Source of the DNA: Muribaculaceae bacterium Isolate-013 (NCI)
GTDB taxonomy: Bacteria > Bacteroidota > Bacteroidia > Bacteroidales > Muribaculaceae
NCBI GenBank assembly: GCA_004102785.1
Contig: SCEJ01000026.1
Coordinates: forward strand, 1-41,926
Direction: 5' to 3'
Length of the DNA: 41,926 nucleotides
Made by a program: the position numbers and the translations under genes. The first letter of the stretch is position 1. The number at the start of each line of letters is the position of its first letter. The notes under the pieces are model-generated. The model saw only the letters and a list, made by a program, of their open reading frames with translations, did no database searches and was not told the DNA's origin. Positions 26,024-34,957 of this stretch are shown here, piece after piece.

Positions 26024-26113
26024 ACCCTCCCCCGCCATCACAGCCTCTCCTTCACCCCCGGGCCATAGCGCTGCCGCAGTGAGCAGCCCCCGGCCCCCTA
26101 CTCCGGATGGCCA

Positions 26114-26169
26114 CTCTAACCTCTAACCCCTAACCTCTAACCCCTAACCTCTAACCTCTAACCTATAAC
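26114..26169 (+). repeat. Eight tandem 7-bp repeats abutting the gldL start codon
   Basis: Eight back-to-back heptamers of consensus C(T/C)CTAAC occupy exactly 56 bases: five or six are CTCTAAC, two are CCCTAAC, and the last is CTATAAC. A single A then precedes the gldL ATG at 26171. They lie in the 147-base gap between gldK and gldL, the only sizeable gap in the gldKLMN block. The array resembles a degenerate telomeric repeat but sits in a bacterial leader, where unit number could change by slippage. Confidence 0.95.
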
Positions 26170-26170
26170 A

Positions 26171-27139
26171 ATGGTACAGAATATAAAGAAATATAAGCGC
26201 GGCATCGGTGCCTGGATGTCCTCCGAGAAGGGGCAGCGGTTCTTCAACTTCGCTTATTCTATCGGCGCCGCTATCGTGATCTGGGGTGCGCTGTTTAAAA
26301 TCCTCCACCTCCCGGGCGGCAACCTGCTGCTCTGTATCGGCATGGGCACGGAGGTGCTGATGTTCACCCTCACAGCTTTCGACCGTCCGCCCCGCGAATA
26401 CAAATGGGAGAATGTCTTCCCGGTGTTCGATTCCAACAATCCCGATGACCGCCCCGATTTCAGCTCCGGCTCAGGAGTGGTGATTAACGGCGGCGTGTCT
26501 TCCGGTGCCGCCGCAGGGCAGTCCGCAGGCACCCCGCCGGCCCATCAGCCACTGGTGGCCCCCGACCTTACCGGAGCCTCGCCCGGGGTGATAATGGGCG
26601 AGATTACCAATGCCTCGCAGCTTTATGTGAACCAGATAACAGAGATGACCGAGCAACTGCGCCATCTTCAGGAAACCACGCAGGCGCTCAACACCGTCAG
26701 TGACGTGCTCCTGGAATCGTACCGCGCCATCACAGAGAACTCCGAGAGCATCACGCGCTCCTCGGGCGGATACGTAGAGCAGATGCAGAGCCTCAACCGC
26801 AACATCGCCGGACTCAACACCATATATGAGATACAGCTCAAGAGTGTGTCGTCGCAGCTCGACGCCATCGACCGGGTGAACCACGGCATCAAGGATATAT
26901 CGGAGATGTATACCCGCTCGGCCGGCTCGTCGGCCCGCTACTGCGAGGAGACCGAGCGCATGGCCCAGTACATGCAGCAGCTCAATGCAGTGTACGCCAA
27001 GATGATTTCGGCCATGACAATCAACATGTACAACCCCATGGCTGCCGCAGCGGCTGCCGCAGCCCCGGCTCCAGCCGCCCCGGCACAAGCCCCCGAAACC
27101 GAATCAGCCCCACTCACCGAAGCTCCCGAAGATAAATGA
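26171..27139 (+). CDS. gldL: GldL/PorL inner-membrane motor protein of the T9SS
   Basis: With GldM it makes the proton-driven motor that powers secretion and, in gliding species, movement. Two membrane helices lie at about residues 27-46 and 51-69. The second carries E61 in GMGTEVLMF, matching the conserved membrane glutamate implicated in proton use, and H46 sits in the connecting KILHLPGGN. A long cytoplasmic part includes predicted helices (about 135-270) and ends in an Ala/Pro-rich tail (from about 290). 322 residues, near PorL. The stop overlaps the gldM start by 4 bases. Confidence 0.95.
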   Translation: MVQNIKKYKRGIGAWMSSEKGQRFFNFAYSIGAAIVIWGALFKILHLPGGNLLLCIGMGTEVLMFTLTAFDRPPREYKWENVFPVFDSNNPDDRPDFSSGSGVVINGGVSSGAAAGQSAGTPPAHQPLVAPDLTGASPGVIMGEITNASQLYVNQITEMTEQLRHLQETTQALNTVSDVLLESYRAITENSESITRSSGGYVEQMQSLNRNIAGLNTIYEIQLKSVSSQLDAIDRVNHGIKDISEMYTRSAGSSARYCEETERMAQYMQQLNAVYAKMISAMTINMYNPMAAAAAAAAPAPAAPAQAPETESAPLTEAPEDK

Positions 27140-28701
27140 GTACAAGCAACAACAGGCTCTCGCCGCGTCAGAAGATGATCAACCTGATGTACATCGTGCT
27201 GACCGCCATGCTCGCCCTGAACGTGTCATCCGATGTGCTCAACGGCTTCACGCAGGTGGAGGAGGGTCTGACGCGCACCAACACCAACGTGGAGCAGCGC
27301 AACCAGGCTATCCTCAACACCCTCGAGGCCTTTGCCATGCAGAATCCCGACAAAGGGCAGCGATGGTATGACAAGGCGCTTGAAGTGCGCCGCAACACCG
27401 GAGCGCTATATCATAAAATCGACTCTCTGAAACTCCTCATAGTCAAGGAAGCCGACGGCGCCGGAGCCGATGTCGACAATATCCTGAACCGCGACAATCT
27501 CGACGCCGCCGCCGTGGTGATGCTCAACGCTCCGGCCTACCGTGGACGCGAACTGCGCGGCGACGTGGAGAATTTCCGCTCCTACATCGCGGCCCTGATG
27601 CCCGACACGGTGAAACGCAACAACATACTGAAGGCGCTCTCCACCGACCCCGTGGCCCGGAAAGGCACGCTGGTGAAGCAGTCGTGGGAGGAGTCGAAGT
27701 TCGACACCCAGCCCGTGGTGGCCGCAGTCACCCTGCTGACAAAACTCCAGAACGACCTGAAATACGCCGAAGGCGAGGCGCTCCAGACCCTCCTGGGCAA
27801 CGTTGACGCCGGCGATGTGCGCGTGAACGAACTCAACGCCTTTGTGATACCGCAGAGCCGCATCGTGATGCGCGGCGGCAAATATTCGGCCAACATAGTG
27901 CTGGCGGCGGTCGACACCACGGCCCGCCCGGCGGTCTACGTCAACGGCAACCGCCTCAACTCCGCCAAGGGACTTTATGAGTTCACTCCCGGCTCGACCG
28001 GCAAGTTCGACTACAAAGGCTACCTCGAGGTGCCTCATGCCGACGGCTCGGTGACGAAGCTCCCCTTCCAGTCGTCGTACACTGTAATCGAACCGGCCGC
28101 CACCGTTTCGGCCACGATGATGAACGTGCTTTACGCCGGCATCGACAACCCCATCGAGATTTCGGTGCCCGGTGTGCCGATGAGCGATGTGTCGGCCTCC
28201 ATGACCGGCGGCTCGCTGGTGAAGAACGGCAACGGATGGGTGGCGCGCCCCACGGCCGTAGGCTCTGACGCCACCGTCACGGTCAACGCCCAGATGGACG
28301 GCCGCTCCCTCACGGTGGGCACATCGAAATTCCGTGTGCGCAAGCTTCCCGACCCCTCCCCCTATATCGCATATAAGGATGCCAACGGCGCCGAATCGCG
28401 CTTCAAAGGTGGCCGCGGGTTCCCCAAGGCCTCGCTGCTCGCCGCTCCCGGCATCTCCGCCGCAATCGACGACGGTCTGCTCAATATCCAGTTCAAGGTG
28501 CTGAGCTTCGAGACGGTGTTCTTCGACTCCATGGGCAACGCCATACCCGAGGTGAGCGACGGAGCCAGCTTCTCACAGCGCCAGAAGGATTCTTTCCGAC
28601 GCCTCTCGCGTGGCAAGCGCTTCTACATCTCGCGTGTAAAGGCTGTGGGCCCCGACGGCATCACCCGCGACCTGGCTCCAATCGAGGTAATCGTTAACTG
28701 A
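27136..28701 (+). CDS. gldM: GldM/PorM inner-membrane motor and periplasmic shaft of the T9SS
   Basis: Begins SPRQKMINLMYIVLTAMLALNVSSDVL: a single membrane helix at about 13-30 preceded by the family's NxLSPRQKMINLMY pattern. A long periplasmic region with D1-D4-like domains follows: helical D1 to about 220, then beta domains. It transmits motor rotation to the GldK/GldN ring. 521 residues, like PorM (about 516). It overlaps gldL by 4 bases (ATGA), so stoichiometric coupling is likely. Confidence 0.96.
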   Translation: MSTSNNRLSPRQKMINLMYIVLTAMLALNVSSDVLNGFTQVEEGLTRTNTNVEQRNQAILNTLEAFAMQNPDKGQRWYDKALEVRRNTGALYHKIDSLKLLIVKEADGAGADVDNILNRDNLDAAAVVMLNAPAYRGRELRGDVENFRSYIAALMPDTVKRNNILKALSTDPVARKGTLVKQSWEESKFDTQPVVAAVTLLTKLQNDLKYAEGEALQTLLGNVDAGDVRVNELNAFVIPQSRIVMRGGKYSANIVLAAVDTTARPAVYVNGNRLNSAKGLYEFTPGSTGKFDYKGYLEVPHADGSVTKLPFQSSYTVIEPAATVSATMMNVLYAGIDNPIEISVPGVPMSDVSASMTGGSLVKNGNGWVARPTAVGSDATVTVNAQMDGRSLTVGTSKFRVRKLPDPSPYIAYKDANGAESRFKGGRGFPKASLLAAPGISAAIDDGLLNIQFKVLSFETVFFDSMGNAIPEVSDGASFSQRQKDSFRRLSRGKRFYISRVKAVGPDGITRDLAPIEVIVN

Positions 28702-28730
28702 TAATCCCCCCCTTCCATCATAAAAGATAT

Positions 28731-29945
28731 ATGAAACTCGTTGCTAAATATATATTGGCGTCGGTGCTCGCCCTGGGCGCCGTGGCGCCGGCCGTGGCCC
28801 AGGACAACGGCTCCTCGTCATCCACGGTGATGCGTCGCCGCGGCAACACCGACCGCGCGCGCCGCGGCCAGCAGGAGCAGTCGCAGCCGGGTGTCACTCC
28901 GCGTATGCAGCAGCGCCTTGCCGGCGAGTCGAACGTAAGCGACGCCGACCGCCAGTGGATGCGCGTCATCTACCGCGACCTGGAGGTGAAGAATCCGAAG
29001 AACGCCTCACTCTATTTCCCGGAGGATGTGGTCGACGGCCAGGAGAACCTTTTCCGCATTATCATGCGTCTGCTTGCCGAGGGGCGCATCCCGGCCTACG
29101 AATATCTTGACGGAAAGGAGATTTTCACCGACCAGTACCGCCTGAAGGTGGGCGACATGCTCGACCGTTTCCATGTGATGTACACCCCCGCCAAGGGCTC
29201 CACCGAGAAGGCGCCTAAATATACTATCGAGGAGGCCGATGTGCCCTCCAACGAAGTGCTCTCATACTACATGCTCGAGCGCTGGGAGTTCGATTCGCGC
29301 ACAAACAAGACGCGCCGTGTGGCCGAGGCCATCTGCCCGGTGCTGCACCGCACCGACGATTTCGGAGGCGAGGCCGTGCGCTACCCGATGTTCTGGGTGA
29401 AGATGACCGACCTGCGTCCCTACCTGGCCCAGCAGTATATCTTTATTGACGATGACAACAATCTGCCTAAGTACACCTATGCCGACTTCTTCAACATGGC
29501 GATGTACGACGGCGACATCTACAAGACCCGCAACCTTACCAACAAGTCGATGATGCAGCTCTTCCCCGACCCTGACGACCGCAAGCGCGCGCAGGATTCC
29601 ATTCAGGAGCGCCTCGACAACTTCGACAAAAAACTCTGGGTGCCCTCGCGCGAGGAGGTGATTGCCGCGCGTGAGGCCCGCGAGGCCGCCGAAGAAGCTG
29701 CCGAAGCCGCCAAGGCCGAGGCCGAAGCCATCCCCTCGCGCGACGGCGACTCCGGCGAAGGGGTAGCGGAGTCGGCCGCCGAGACAAAGAAGTCGGTGCG
29801 CTCGTCGCGTTCGCGCCGCTCTTCAGCCGCAAAAAAAGAGAATGCAAAGAAGGAAACAAAGAAAAAACAGCCCAAGGCATCGAAGCCGAAGGCAGCCAAG
29901 TCGTCATCCTCGTCGGCTGTGCGCTCGGTGCGCCGCCGTAAATAG
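28731..29945 (+). CDS. gldN: GldN/PorN T9SS ring component with a basic C-terminal tail
   Basis: Signal peptide cleaved near AVAQD (residue 24). The GldN core runs from about 60 to 310, with WMRVIYRDLEVKNPKNASLYFPE, NLFRIIMRLLAEG and PMFWVKMTDLRPYLAQQY. The remaining 90 residues form a low-complexity tail: first Ala/Glu-rich (AREAREAAEEAAEAAKAEAE), then Lys/Ser/Ala-rich ending VRSVRRRK. PorN is about 360 residues, so the tail accounts for much of the extra length in this 404-residue protein. GldN binds GldK in the periplasm; the tail could reach peptidoglycan or another anionic partner. Last gene of the T9SS block, followed by a hairpin at 30020-30065. Confidence 0.93.
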   Translation: MKLVAKYILASVLALGAVAPAVAQDNGSSSSTVMRRRGNTDRARRGQQEQSQPGVTPRMQQRLAGESNVSDADRQWMRVIYRDLEVKNPKNASLYFPEDVVDGQENLFRIIMRLLAEGRIPAYEYLDGKEIFTDQYRLKVGDMLDRFHVMYTPAKGSTEKAPKYTIEEADVPSNEVLSYYMLERWEFDSRTNKTRRVAEAICPVLHRTDDFGGEAVRYPMFWVKMTDLRPYLAQQYIFIDDDNNLPKYTYADFFNMAMYDGDIYKTRNLTNKSMMQLFPDPDDRKRAQDSIQERLDNFDKKLWVPSREEVIAAREAREAAEEAAEAAKAEAEAIPSRDGDSGEGVAESAAETKKSVRSSRSRRSSAAKKENAKKETKKKQPKASKPKAAKSSSSSAVRSVRRRK

Positions 29946-30019
29946 GAGTCGCACGGCGAAAGCCTGTAAGGACCGTAATAAACCTCTTTCCATCATCACA
30001 TTGCCCCTTGCAGGGGCGT

Positions 30020-30065
30020 AACCGCGGATTGTCAGTGAGCTTATCAACGCCGGCAATCCGCGGTT
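30020..30065 (+). terminator. Stem-loop after gldN
   Basis: AACCGCGGATTG and its exact complement (12-base arms) enclose a 22-base loop, 75 bases past the gldN stop. No U-tract follows, but it is the only strong structure before the next promoter. Confidence 0.6.
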
Positions 30066-30166
30066 GCTGTATGGGCCGGAACCGTAAATCCCGGGAGGAG
30101 AATTGCACAGATTCCGGTTTTTGGGGCAGTTTTTTCGGTAATCGGCCAAAAAAACTTTTCGGGGTG

Positions 30167-30196
30167 TAACTTTGTTAGGTTTTTTAACTACTTTTG
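30167..30196 (+). promoter_or_regulatory. Two -7 boxes upstream of the secreted endonuclease gene
   Basis: TAACTTTG at 30167-30174 and TACTTTTG at 30189-30196 both match TAnnTTTG; the second is 75 bases before the ATG. A correctly spaced TTTG -33 box was not found for either. Confidence 0.5.
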
Positions 30197-30270
30197 TGCG
30201 GCCTACGGCAGGCGGTGGCATTAGCCGGCCGTGGCCTGCGCACTTCTTTCAATATAGTGCCTTTGACTAC

Positions 30271-31974
30271 ATGATGGAAAACAGATTTATATGTAAGGAA
30301 TTACGGCGCGGAATCGTGGCTGTGGCTCTTGCCGCGGCCTTCGGCGCCGCTGCCGATGTGCCGGCAGGCTATTATTCGTCGCTTTCGGGCAAGAGCGGCG
30401 CCGAGCTTAAAAATGCGCTCCATACGTTGCTTTATAACCACACGGAGGTGTCGAGCTATTCGGCGCTTCCCGAATATTTCAGGAAGACTGACGTATATCC
30501 GCGCACTGACCCGAAGTACGGCCAGTGGTGGGAAATGTACTCTGACATCCCTCTGTACACCAACACGTTCTGGGGGCTGAACCGCGAACATGCCTTCCCG
30601 AAGAGCTGGTGGGGCGGCTCGCAGAACACTCCGGCATACGTAGATCTCAACCACCTCTACCCCTCGGAGCAGGCAGCCAACATGGCCAAGAGCAACTATC
30701 CGCTGGGCGAAGTGCAGACCACTTCGTTTGACAACGGCATAACCCGCGTGGGCACTCCGGTGGCCGGCCAGGGGGGCGGCGCGAAGGCCGTGTTCGAGCC
30801 GGCCGACGAATACAAGGGTGATTTTGCCCGCACATACTTCTATATGGTGTGCTGCTACCAGAATCTCACCTGGAAGTACACTTACATGATGAACAACAAC
30901 ACATATCCCACGCTCAACACCTGGAGTATCGACCTGCTGATGAAATGGCACCGCGATGACCCCCCGAGCCAAAAGGAGTTCGACCGCAACGAGGAGGTCT
31001 ACAAGGTGCAGGCCAACCGCAACCCCTTTATCGACTACAAGGATCTTGCCGAATACCTCTGGGGCAACCGCAAGGGGCAGCCGTTCAATCTGGGTGCCGC
31101 ATCGGACCCCGGAGGGGTGCCTGTGCTGGTCACTCCCGTGCAGGATATGTCCCTTGACTTCGGCCAGGTGGCCCAGGGGTGTCAGGGTGAGTCGTCGCTG
31201 CAGTTCCGCGGCGAGAATATACGCTACAACGTGCAGCTAACAGTCACCGGCACCGACGCGGCCATGTTCACCCCGGAGGTGACACAGGTCTCCCCCTCTG
31301 CCATCAATGCTCCGGAAGGGGTGTGGGTGAAGATCAAATATACCCCCGCATCGCTCGGCGCGCACTCGGCGCGCCTGATAGTTTCGGACTACAAGGACGG
31401 CGGCTCGCGCGGCGTGGCTCTCCGCGGCGAATGCCTGGAGCAGCCTGTGCTCCATGATTTCCGTGCGCTTCCGGCCACCGGCGTCACCTCGTCGGGTTAT
31501 ACAGCAAACTGGGAGATACCCGCCCAGGGCGCCCAGCAGGATGTGGTTGACTATTATGTGGTGACGCGTACCATCGTTACCCCCGGCGGCGAGCCGCGTC
31601 AGGTTGACCATGTGGCCGAATACAACTGGCTCGAGGTCGACGACCATACCGACGGCGATGCCGAGAGCTATCATGTGCGTTCCTGCCGCCTGGGTTTCTA
31701 TTCGGCGCAGACCAATGAGGTGAGCGTTGATTTCTCCACGGGGCTGGGCGCTGTGTCGGCCGATATGCCCCTCGGTGTCGTGTATGAGCCGGGAGGTCTG
31801 CGTGTGGTGTGCGGAGGCAGCCACACCGCCCTGCGTGTCTACGATGCCGCCGGGCGCCTTGCCCTGGAGCAGGCCGTTGTGGATGACGGCGAGGTGCTGC
31901 ATCTGCCGTGCGGTGTGTACCTGCTGGTTACGGCCGAGCATCCGCAGCCGGTGAAGGTAATAGTGCGCGATTGA
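30271..31974 (+). CDS. Secreted endonuclease I-family nuclease with T9SS sorting tail
   Basis: A predicted extracellular DNase (Pfam endonuclease_1 type). Signal peptide to about residue 29 (AFGAAADV). Catalytic domain: YYSSLSGKSGAELKNALH, WGLNREHAFPKSWW with H107 of the beta-beta-alpha metal site, and VDLNHLYPSEQAANMAKSNYPLG with the metal-binding asparagine. After about residue 290 come an abnormal-spindle-like beta domain (DFGQVAQG...), a fibronectin-like segment, and a C-terminal LRVYDAAGRLALEQ...LPCGVYLLVT...VKVIVRD, the type A T9SS sorting domain. Start at ATG 30271 (or 30274), because the longer frame to 30172 lies over the promoter. It should leave the cell through the T9SS encoded just upstream and degrade DNA at or beyond the surface. 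It precedes the receptor-lipoprotein genes in the same direction. Confidence 0.9.
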   Translation: MMENRFICKELRRGIVAVALAAAFGAAADVPAGYYSSLSGKSGAELKNALHTLLYNHTEVSSYSALPEYFRKTDVYPRTDPKYGQWWEMYSDIPLYTNTFWGLNREHAFPKSWWGGSQNTPAYVDLNHLYPSEQAANMAKSNYPLGEVQTTSFDNGITRVGTPVAGQGGGAKAVFEPADEYKGDFARTYFYMVCCYQNLTWKYTYMMNNNTYPTLNTWSIDLLMKWHRDDPPSQKEFDRNEEVYKVQANRNPFIDYKDLAEYLWGNRKGQPFNLGAASDPGGVPVLVTPVQDMSLDFGQVAQGCQGESSLQFRGENIRYNVQLTVTGTDAAMFTPEVTQVSPSAINAPEGVWVKIKYTPASLGAHSARLIVSDYKDGGSRGVALRGECLEQPVLHDFRALPATGVTSSGYTANWEIPAQGAQQDVVDYYVVTRTIVTPGGEPRQVDHVAEYNWLEVDDHTDGDAESYHVRSCRLGFYSAQTNEVSVDFSTGLGAVSADMPLGVVYEPGGLRVVCGGSHTALRVYDAAGRLALEQAVVDDGEVLHLPCGVYLLVTAEHPQPVKVIVRD

Positions 31975-32016
31975 AAAATTTTGGGAATGAATCACCGTTT
32001 TTTCACAAAAATTATC

Positions 32017-32024
32017 TATCTTTG
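32017..32024 (+). promoter_or_regulatory. -7 box of the receptor-lipoprotein operon
   Basis: TATCTTTG fits TAnnTTTG, 134 bases before the TonB-dependent receptor start. The leader also holds a 7-base stem (ATCCGTT, loop, AACGGAT, 32092-32110). No good -33 box. Confidence 0.5.
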
Positions 32025-32158
32025 ACCCCCTGACCATTTTGCGGGCGGAGCGCGGGACTGTGTGCCGTTTCCAGGTTTTCCGGCTTCCGTGATCCGTTCC
32101 GCTAACGGATTGTTATCCAATCCGCCAATACCTGAAAAAACATCAAAACAAGTCTAAT

Positions 32159-34942
32159 ATGAGATTAAAAGTGTTTCTACCGCTGCTGATGTCGGCCGCC
32201 GCAACCGGTGTGTCGGCCCAGACCGCCGTAGTGACCGGCTCTGTTGTCGATGCCGACACCGGAGCTCCCGTGGCAGGCGCCACGGTCACTATACCGGGCC
32301 AGAACATCACAGTCGTTACCGGCGCTGCCGGTGATTTCCGCATCTCCAATGCTCTCCCAGGCGAGGCAGTGTTGAAAATCTCTGCTGCCGGATACGGCGA
32401 CGACGCCCTGCAGTTGCGTCTTTACAACGGGCAGTCGGTGCCGATGAGCGTGGCTCTGGCTTCCGACCGCAATGCTGCCGAAGCCATTGTCGACGAATAT
32501 GCCATGGATATGGCTTTCGACGAATCGATGCTCGAGGATGAAGAGGGCAACTCCCAGGCCATTACGGCTCTGAGCGGCTCGTCGGACAATATCTATTACA
32601 AATTCGTGCGCTACGGACTTTCCCCTCTTTACAGCAATTACCGCGGTTACCGCCAGGAGCAGCAGGAGACGTACATCAACGGCATGCCGATGAACGACAT
32701 AGTGCGCGGCGGATTCACCTTCTCGCAGCTCGGCGGCATGACCTCGCGCGCTTTCCGCAACAGCACCGCCACGCAGGGGCTCGGAGCCGCTGCCTACGGC
32801 TTTTCGGCCATCGGCGGCTCGCAGAATTTCAACACCATTACCGAAACCTATTCGCCGGGCTTCAACGGCTCGCTGAGCTACACCAACGCCAACTATTACG
32901 CCCGCGCCATGGCGCAGTATTCCACCGGCATATCTGCCGGCGGATGGGGGCTGACACTGGGCGCCATCGGACGTTATTCCGACGAGGGCGTTGTTGACGG
33001 CACATACTACAACGCCGGCGGCTACTTCCTATCGGCCGAGAAGGTAATCAACCCCAACCACTCGATTACCCTCACCACATGGGGCGCCCCCATGGAGTAT
33101 GCCAACGCCCGCGCCACCGTGCAGGAGGCATACGACCTGGTCGGCTCCAACCTCTACAACCCCTCGTGGGGCTGGCAGGACGGCAAGAAGCGCTCTGACA
33201 ATATCCGCCGCAAGTTCGACCCCACGGTGATGCTCAACTGGATCTTCAAGGATGAGAAAACCACTCTCAACACCGGTGTGGCTTTCCGCTGGATCAACTT
33301 CGCACGCACCCGTCTGAACTACTTCAAAGGCAACGACCCCAAGCCCGACTACTACAAGAATCTCCCATCCTACTGGGAATTCAACCAGGAGGTGCCAGGC
33401 ATGGCCGAGTACTATACCGACATGTGGGAAAACAACACAGGCGGCATACGCCAGATGGACTGGGATTTCTTCTACCGGACCAACTACCTCAACAATGTGG
33501 CCAACCAGGGGCTTCCCGCCGACGAGCAGACCGGCTCCACCTACATGCAGCAGTGGGAGCACTCCAACCAGTTCAACTTCATCGTGAACTCGCTGCTCAA
33601 CCGGCGCCTCAACGACAACCTCACCCTCCAGGCCGGCGTGACCTTCAACTACACAAAGACCGCCGACTACATGACCGTCAAGGACCTTCTCGGCGGCGCA
33701 TACTGGCTTGACGTCGACCCCTTCTCTGACCGCGATGTCAACAACCCGCTGGCCTCGGCCGACATCATGCAGAACGACCTCAACAACCCCAACCGCCGTG
33801 TAGGGGTGGGCGAGCGCTTCGGATATGATTACAATATCCATGCCATGAAAGCTTCGGGCTTCATCCAGAACCAGTTCAATTCCGCCCACTGGGACGCCCA
33901 CTGGGGTGTGCAGCTTAGCTACGAGCAGTTCTACCGCTTCGGCCACATGCGCAACGGCCGCGCTCCCGAGAACTCCTACGGCAAATCCAAGACCTACCGT
34001 TTCGACGACGCTGCCGTGAAGGCCGGCGCCACCTACAAACTCGACGGACGAAACTATTTTACGGTCAACGCCGAATACGGCACACAGGCGCCCCTCATCA
34101 AGGATGTCTACATCTCGCCCCGCATCAAAGACAAGACTGTCGAGAACCTCCACTCGCAGCGTGTGTTCTCGGCCGACGCCGCCTATAACTGGAACTACCG
34201 CCGTTTCCGCGGTTCGGTAGGGGTGTTCTTCACCAATATCACCGGTGCAATCGAGCGCATGGGCTTCTACGACGAGTCGCTCAACACTTTCGTGAACTTC
34301 GCCCTAAGCGATGTGCACCGCCAGTACAAGGGTGTGGAGCTGGGCATGGCCTACAAGATTCTTCCCTCGCTCACAGCATCGGTAGCCGGCACATATTCAC
34401 GTTACCAGTACAAGAACAATCCCATGGGCACACGCTCGGCCGAGAACGAGCTCACTGACCCCCAGGACAAGCGCGTTTACCTAAAGAACTATTTCTGCAC
34501 CTCCACGCCGCAGGCTGCCATGAACATCGCTCTTGACTATGCCGCTCCCAAAAACTGGTACTTCAACGTAAACGCCACATGGATGGGCGACTACTACGTG
34601 CAGCTCGCATACCCCTACCATGAAGAGATGCCCGACATCTGGACCGTGGCCAGCACATACGAAGAGGCTGAGGCTATCGTCGACGCTTTCGCCACCCAGG
34701 AGAAACTCCCCTGCAACTGGGTGCTCAATGCCTCCATAGGCAAAAGCATCTATTTCAACCGCAAGGTGGGACTCAACTTCAACCTCTCCGTGTCGAATAT
34801 CCTCAACAACACCAACCTGGTAACCAACGCTTTCCAGCAGAGCCGCGTCGATACTAAAAAGTACAACCCCAAGGCATATCCCACCAAATACCAGTACGCA
34901 CAGGGCGTGAAGGTGTATTTCAACGTGGGCGTCCGCTTCTAA
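32159..34942 (+). CDS. TonB-dependent outer-membrane receptor with carboxypeptidase-regulatory-like domain
   Basis: A 927-residue outer-membrane receptor. Signal peptide cleaved after GVSAQ (residue 21). An N-terminal carboxypeptidase-D-regulatory-like beta domain (about 24-100, VVTGSVVDADTGAPVAGATV) is followed by a plug-like region with TYINGMPMNDIVRGG and GAAAYGFSAIGGSQNF, then a 22-strand-type barrel ending in a C-terminal phenylalanine (VGVRF). It is not accompanied by SusD; its partners are two DUF5689-type lipoproteins directly downstream (15-base and 12-base gaps). Substrate unknown; nucleic-acid fragments are a reasonable guess because of the nuclease gene just upstream. Confidence 0.88.
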   Translation: MRLKVFLPLLMSAAATGVSAQTAVVTGSVVDADTGAPVAGATVTIPGQNITVVTGAAGDFRISNALPGEAVLKISAAGYGDDALQLRLYNGQSVPMSVALASDRNAAEAIVDEYAMDMAFDESMLEDEEGNSQAITALSGSSDNIYYKFVRYGLSPLYSNYRGYRQEQQETYINGMPMNDIVRGGFTFSQLGGMTSRAFRNSTATQGLGAAAYGFSAIGGSQNFNTITETYSPGFNGSLSYTNANYYARAMAQYSTGISAGGWGLTLGAIGRYSDEGVVDGTYYNAGGYFLSAEKVINPNHSITLTTWGAPMEYANARATVQEAYDLVGSNLYNPSWGWQDGKKRSDNIRRKFDPTVMLNWIFKDEKTTLNTGVAFRWINFARTRLNYFKGNDPKPDYYKNLPSYWEFNQEVPGMAEYYTDMWENNTGGIRQMDWDFFYRTNYLNNVANQGLPADEQTGSTYMQQWEHSNQFNFIVNSLLNRRLNDNLTLQAGVTFNYTKTADYMTVKDLLGGAYWLDVDPFSDRDVNNPLASADIMQNDLNNPNRRVGVGERFGYDYNIHAMKASGFIQNQFNSAHWDAHWGVQLSYEQFYRFGHMRNGRAPENSYGKSKTYRFDDAAVKAGATYKLDGRNYFTVNAEYGTQAPLIKDVYISPRIKDKTVENLHSQRVFSADAAYNWNYRRFRGSVGVFFTNITGAIERMGFYDESLNTFVNFALSDVHRQYKGVELGMAYKILPSLTASVAGTYSRYQYKNNPMGTRSAENELTDPQDKRVYLKNYFCTSTPQAAMNIALDYAAPKNWYFNVNATWMGDYYVQLAYPYHEEMPDIWTVASTYEEAEAIVDAFATQEKLPCNWVLNASIGKSIYFNRKVGLNFNLSVSNILNNTNLVTNAFQQSRVDTKKYNPKAYPTKYQYAQGVKVYFNVGVRF

Positions 34943-34957
34943 TCATTACGGTAAATC

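Noticed and set aside
24884-26041. A 385-residue minus-strand frame opposite gldK
   Set aside because: It has no domain signal. It mirrors the strong third-position bias of gldK, which is clearly the real gene.
26114-26169. Telomere or linear replicon end
   Set aside because: The CTAACC-like repeat is only 56 bases, internal to a conserved T9SS operon, and followed by gldL.
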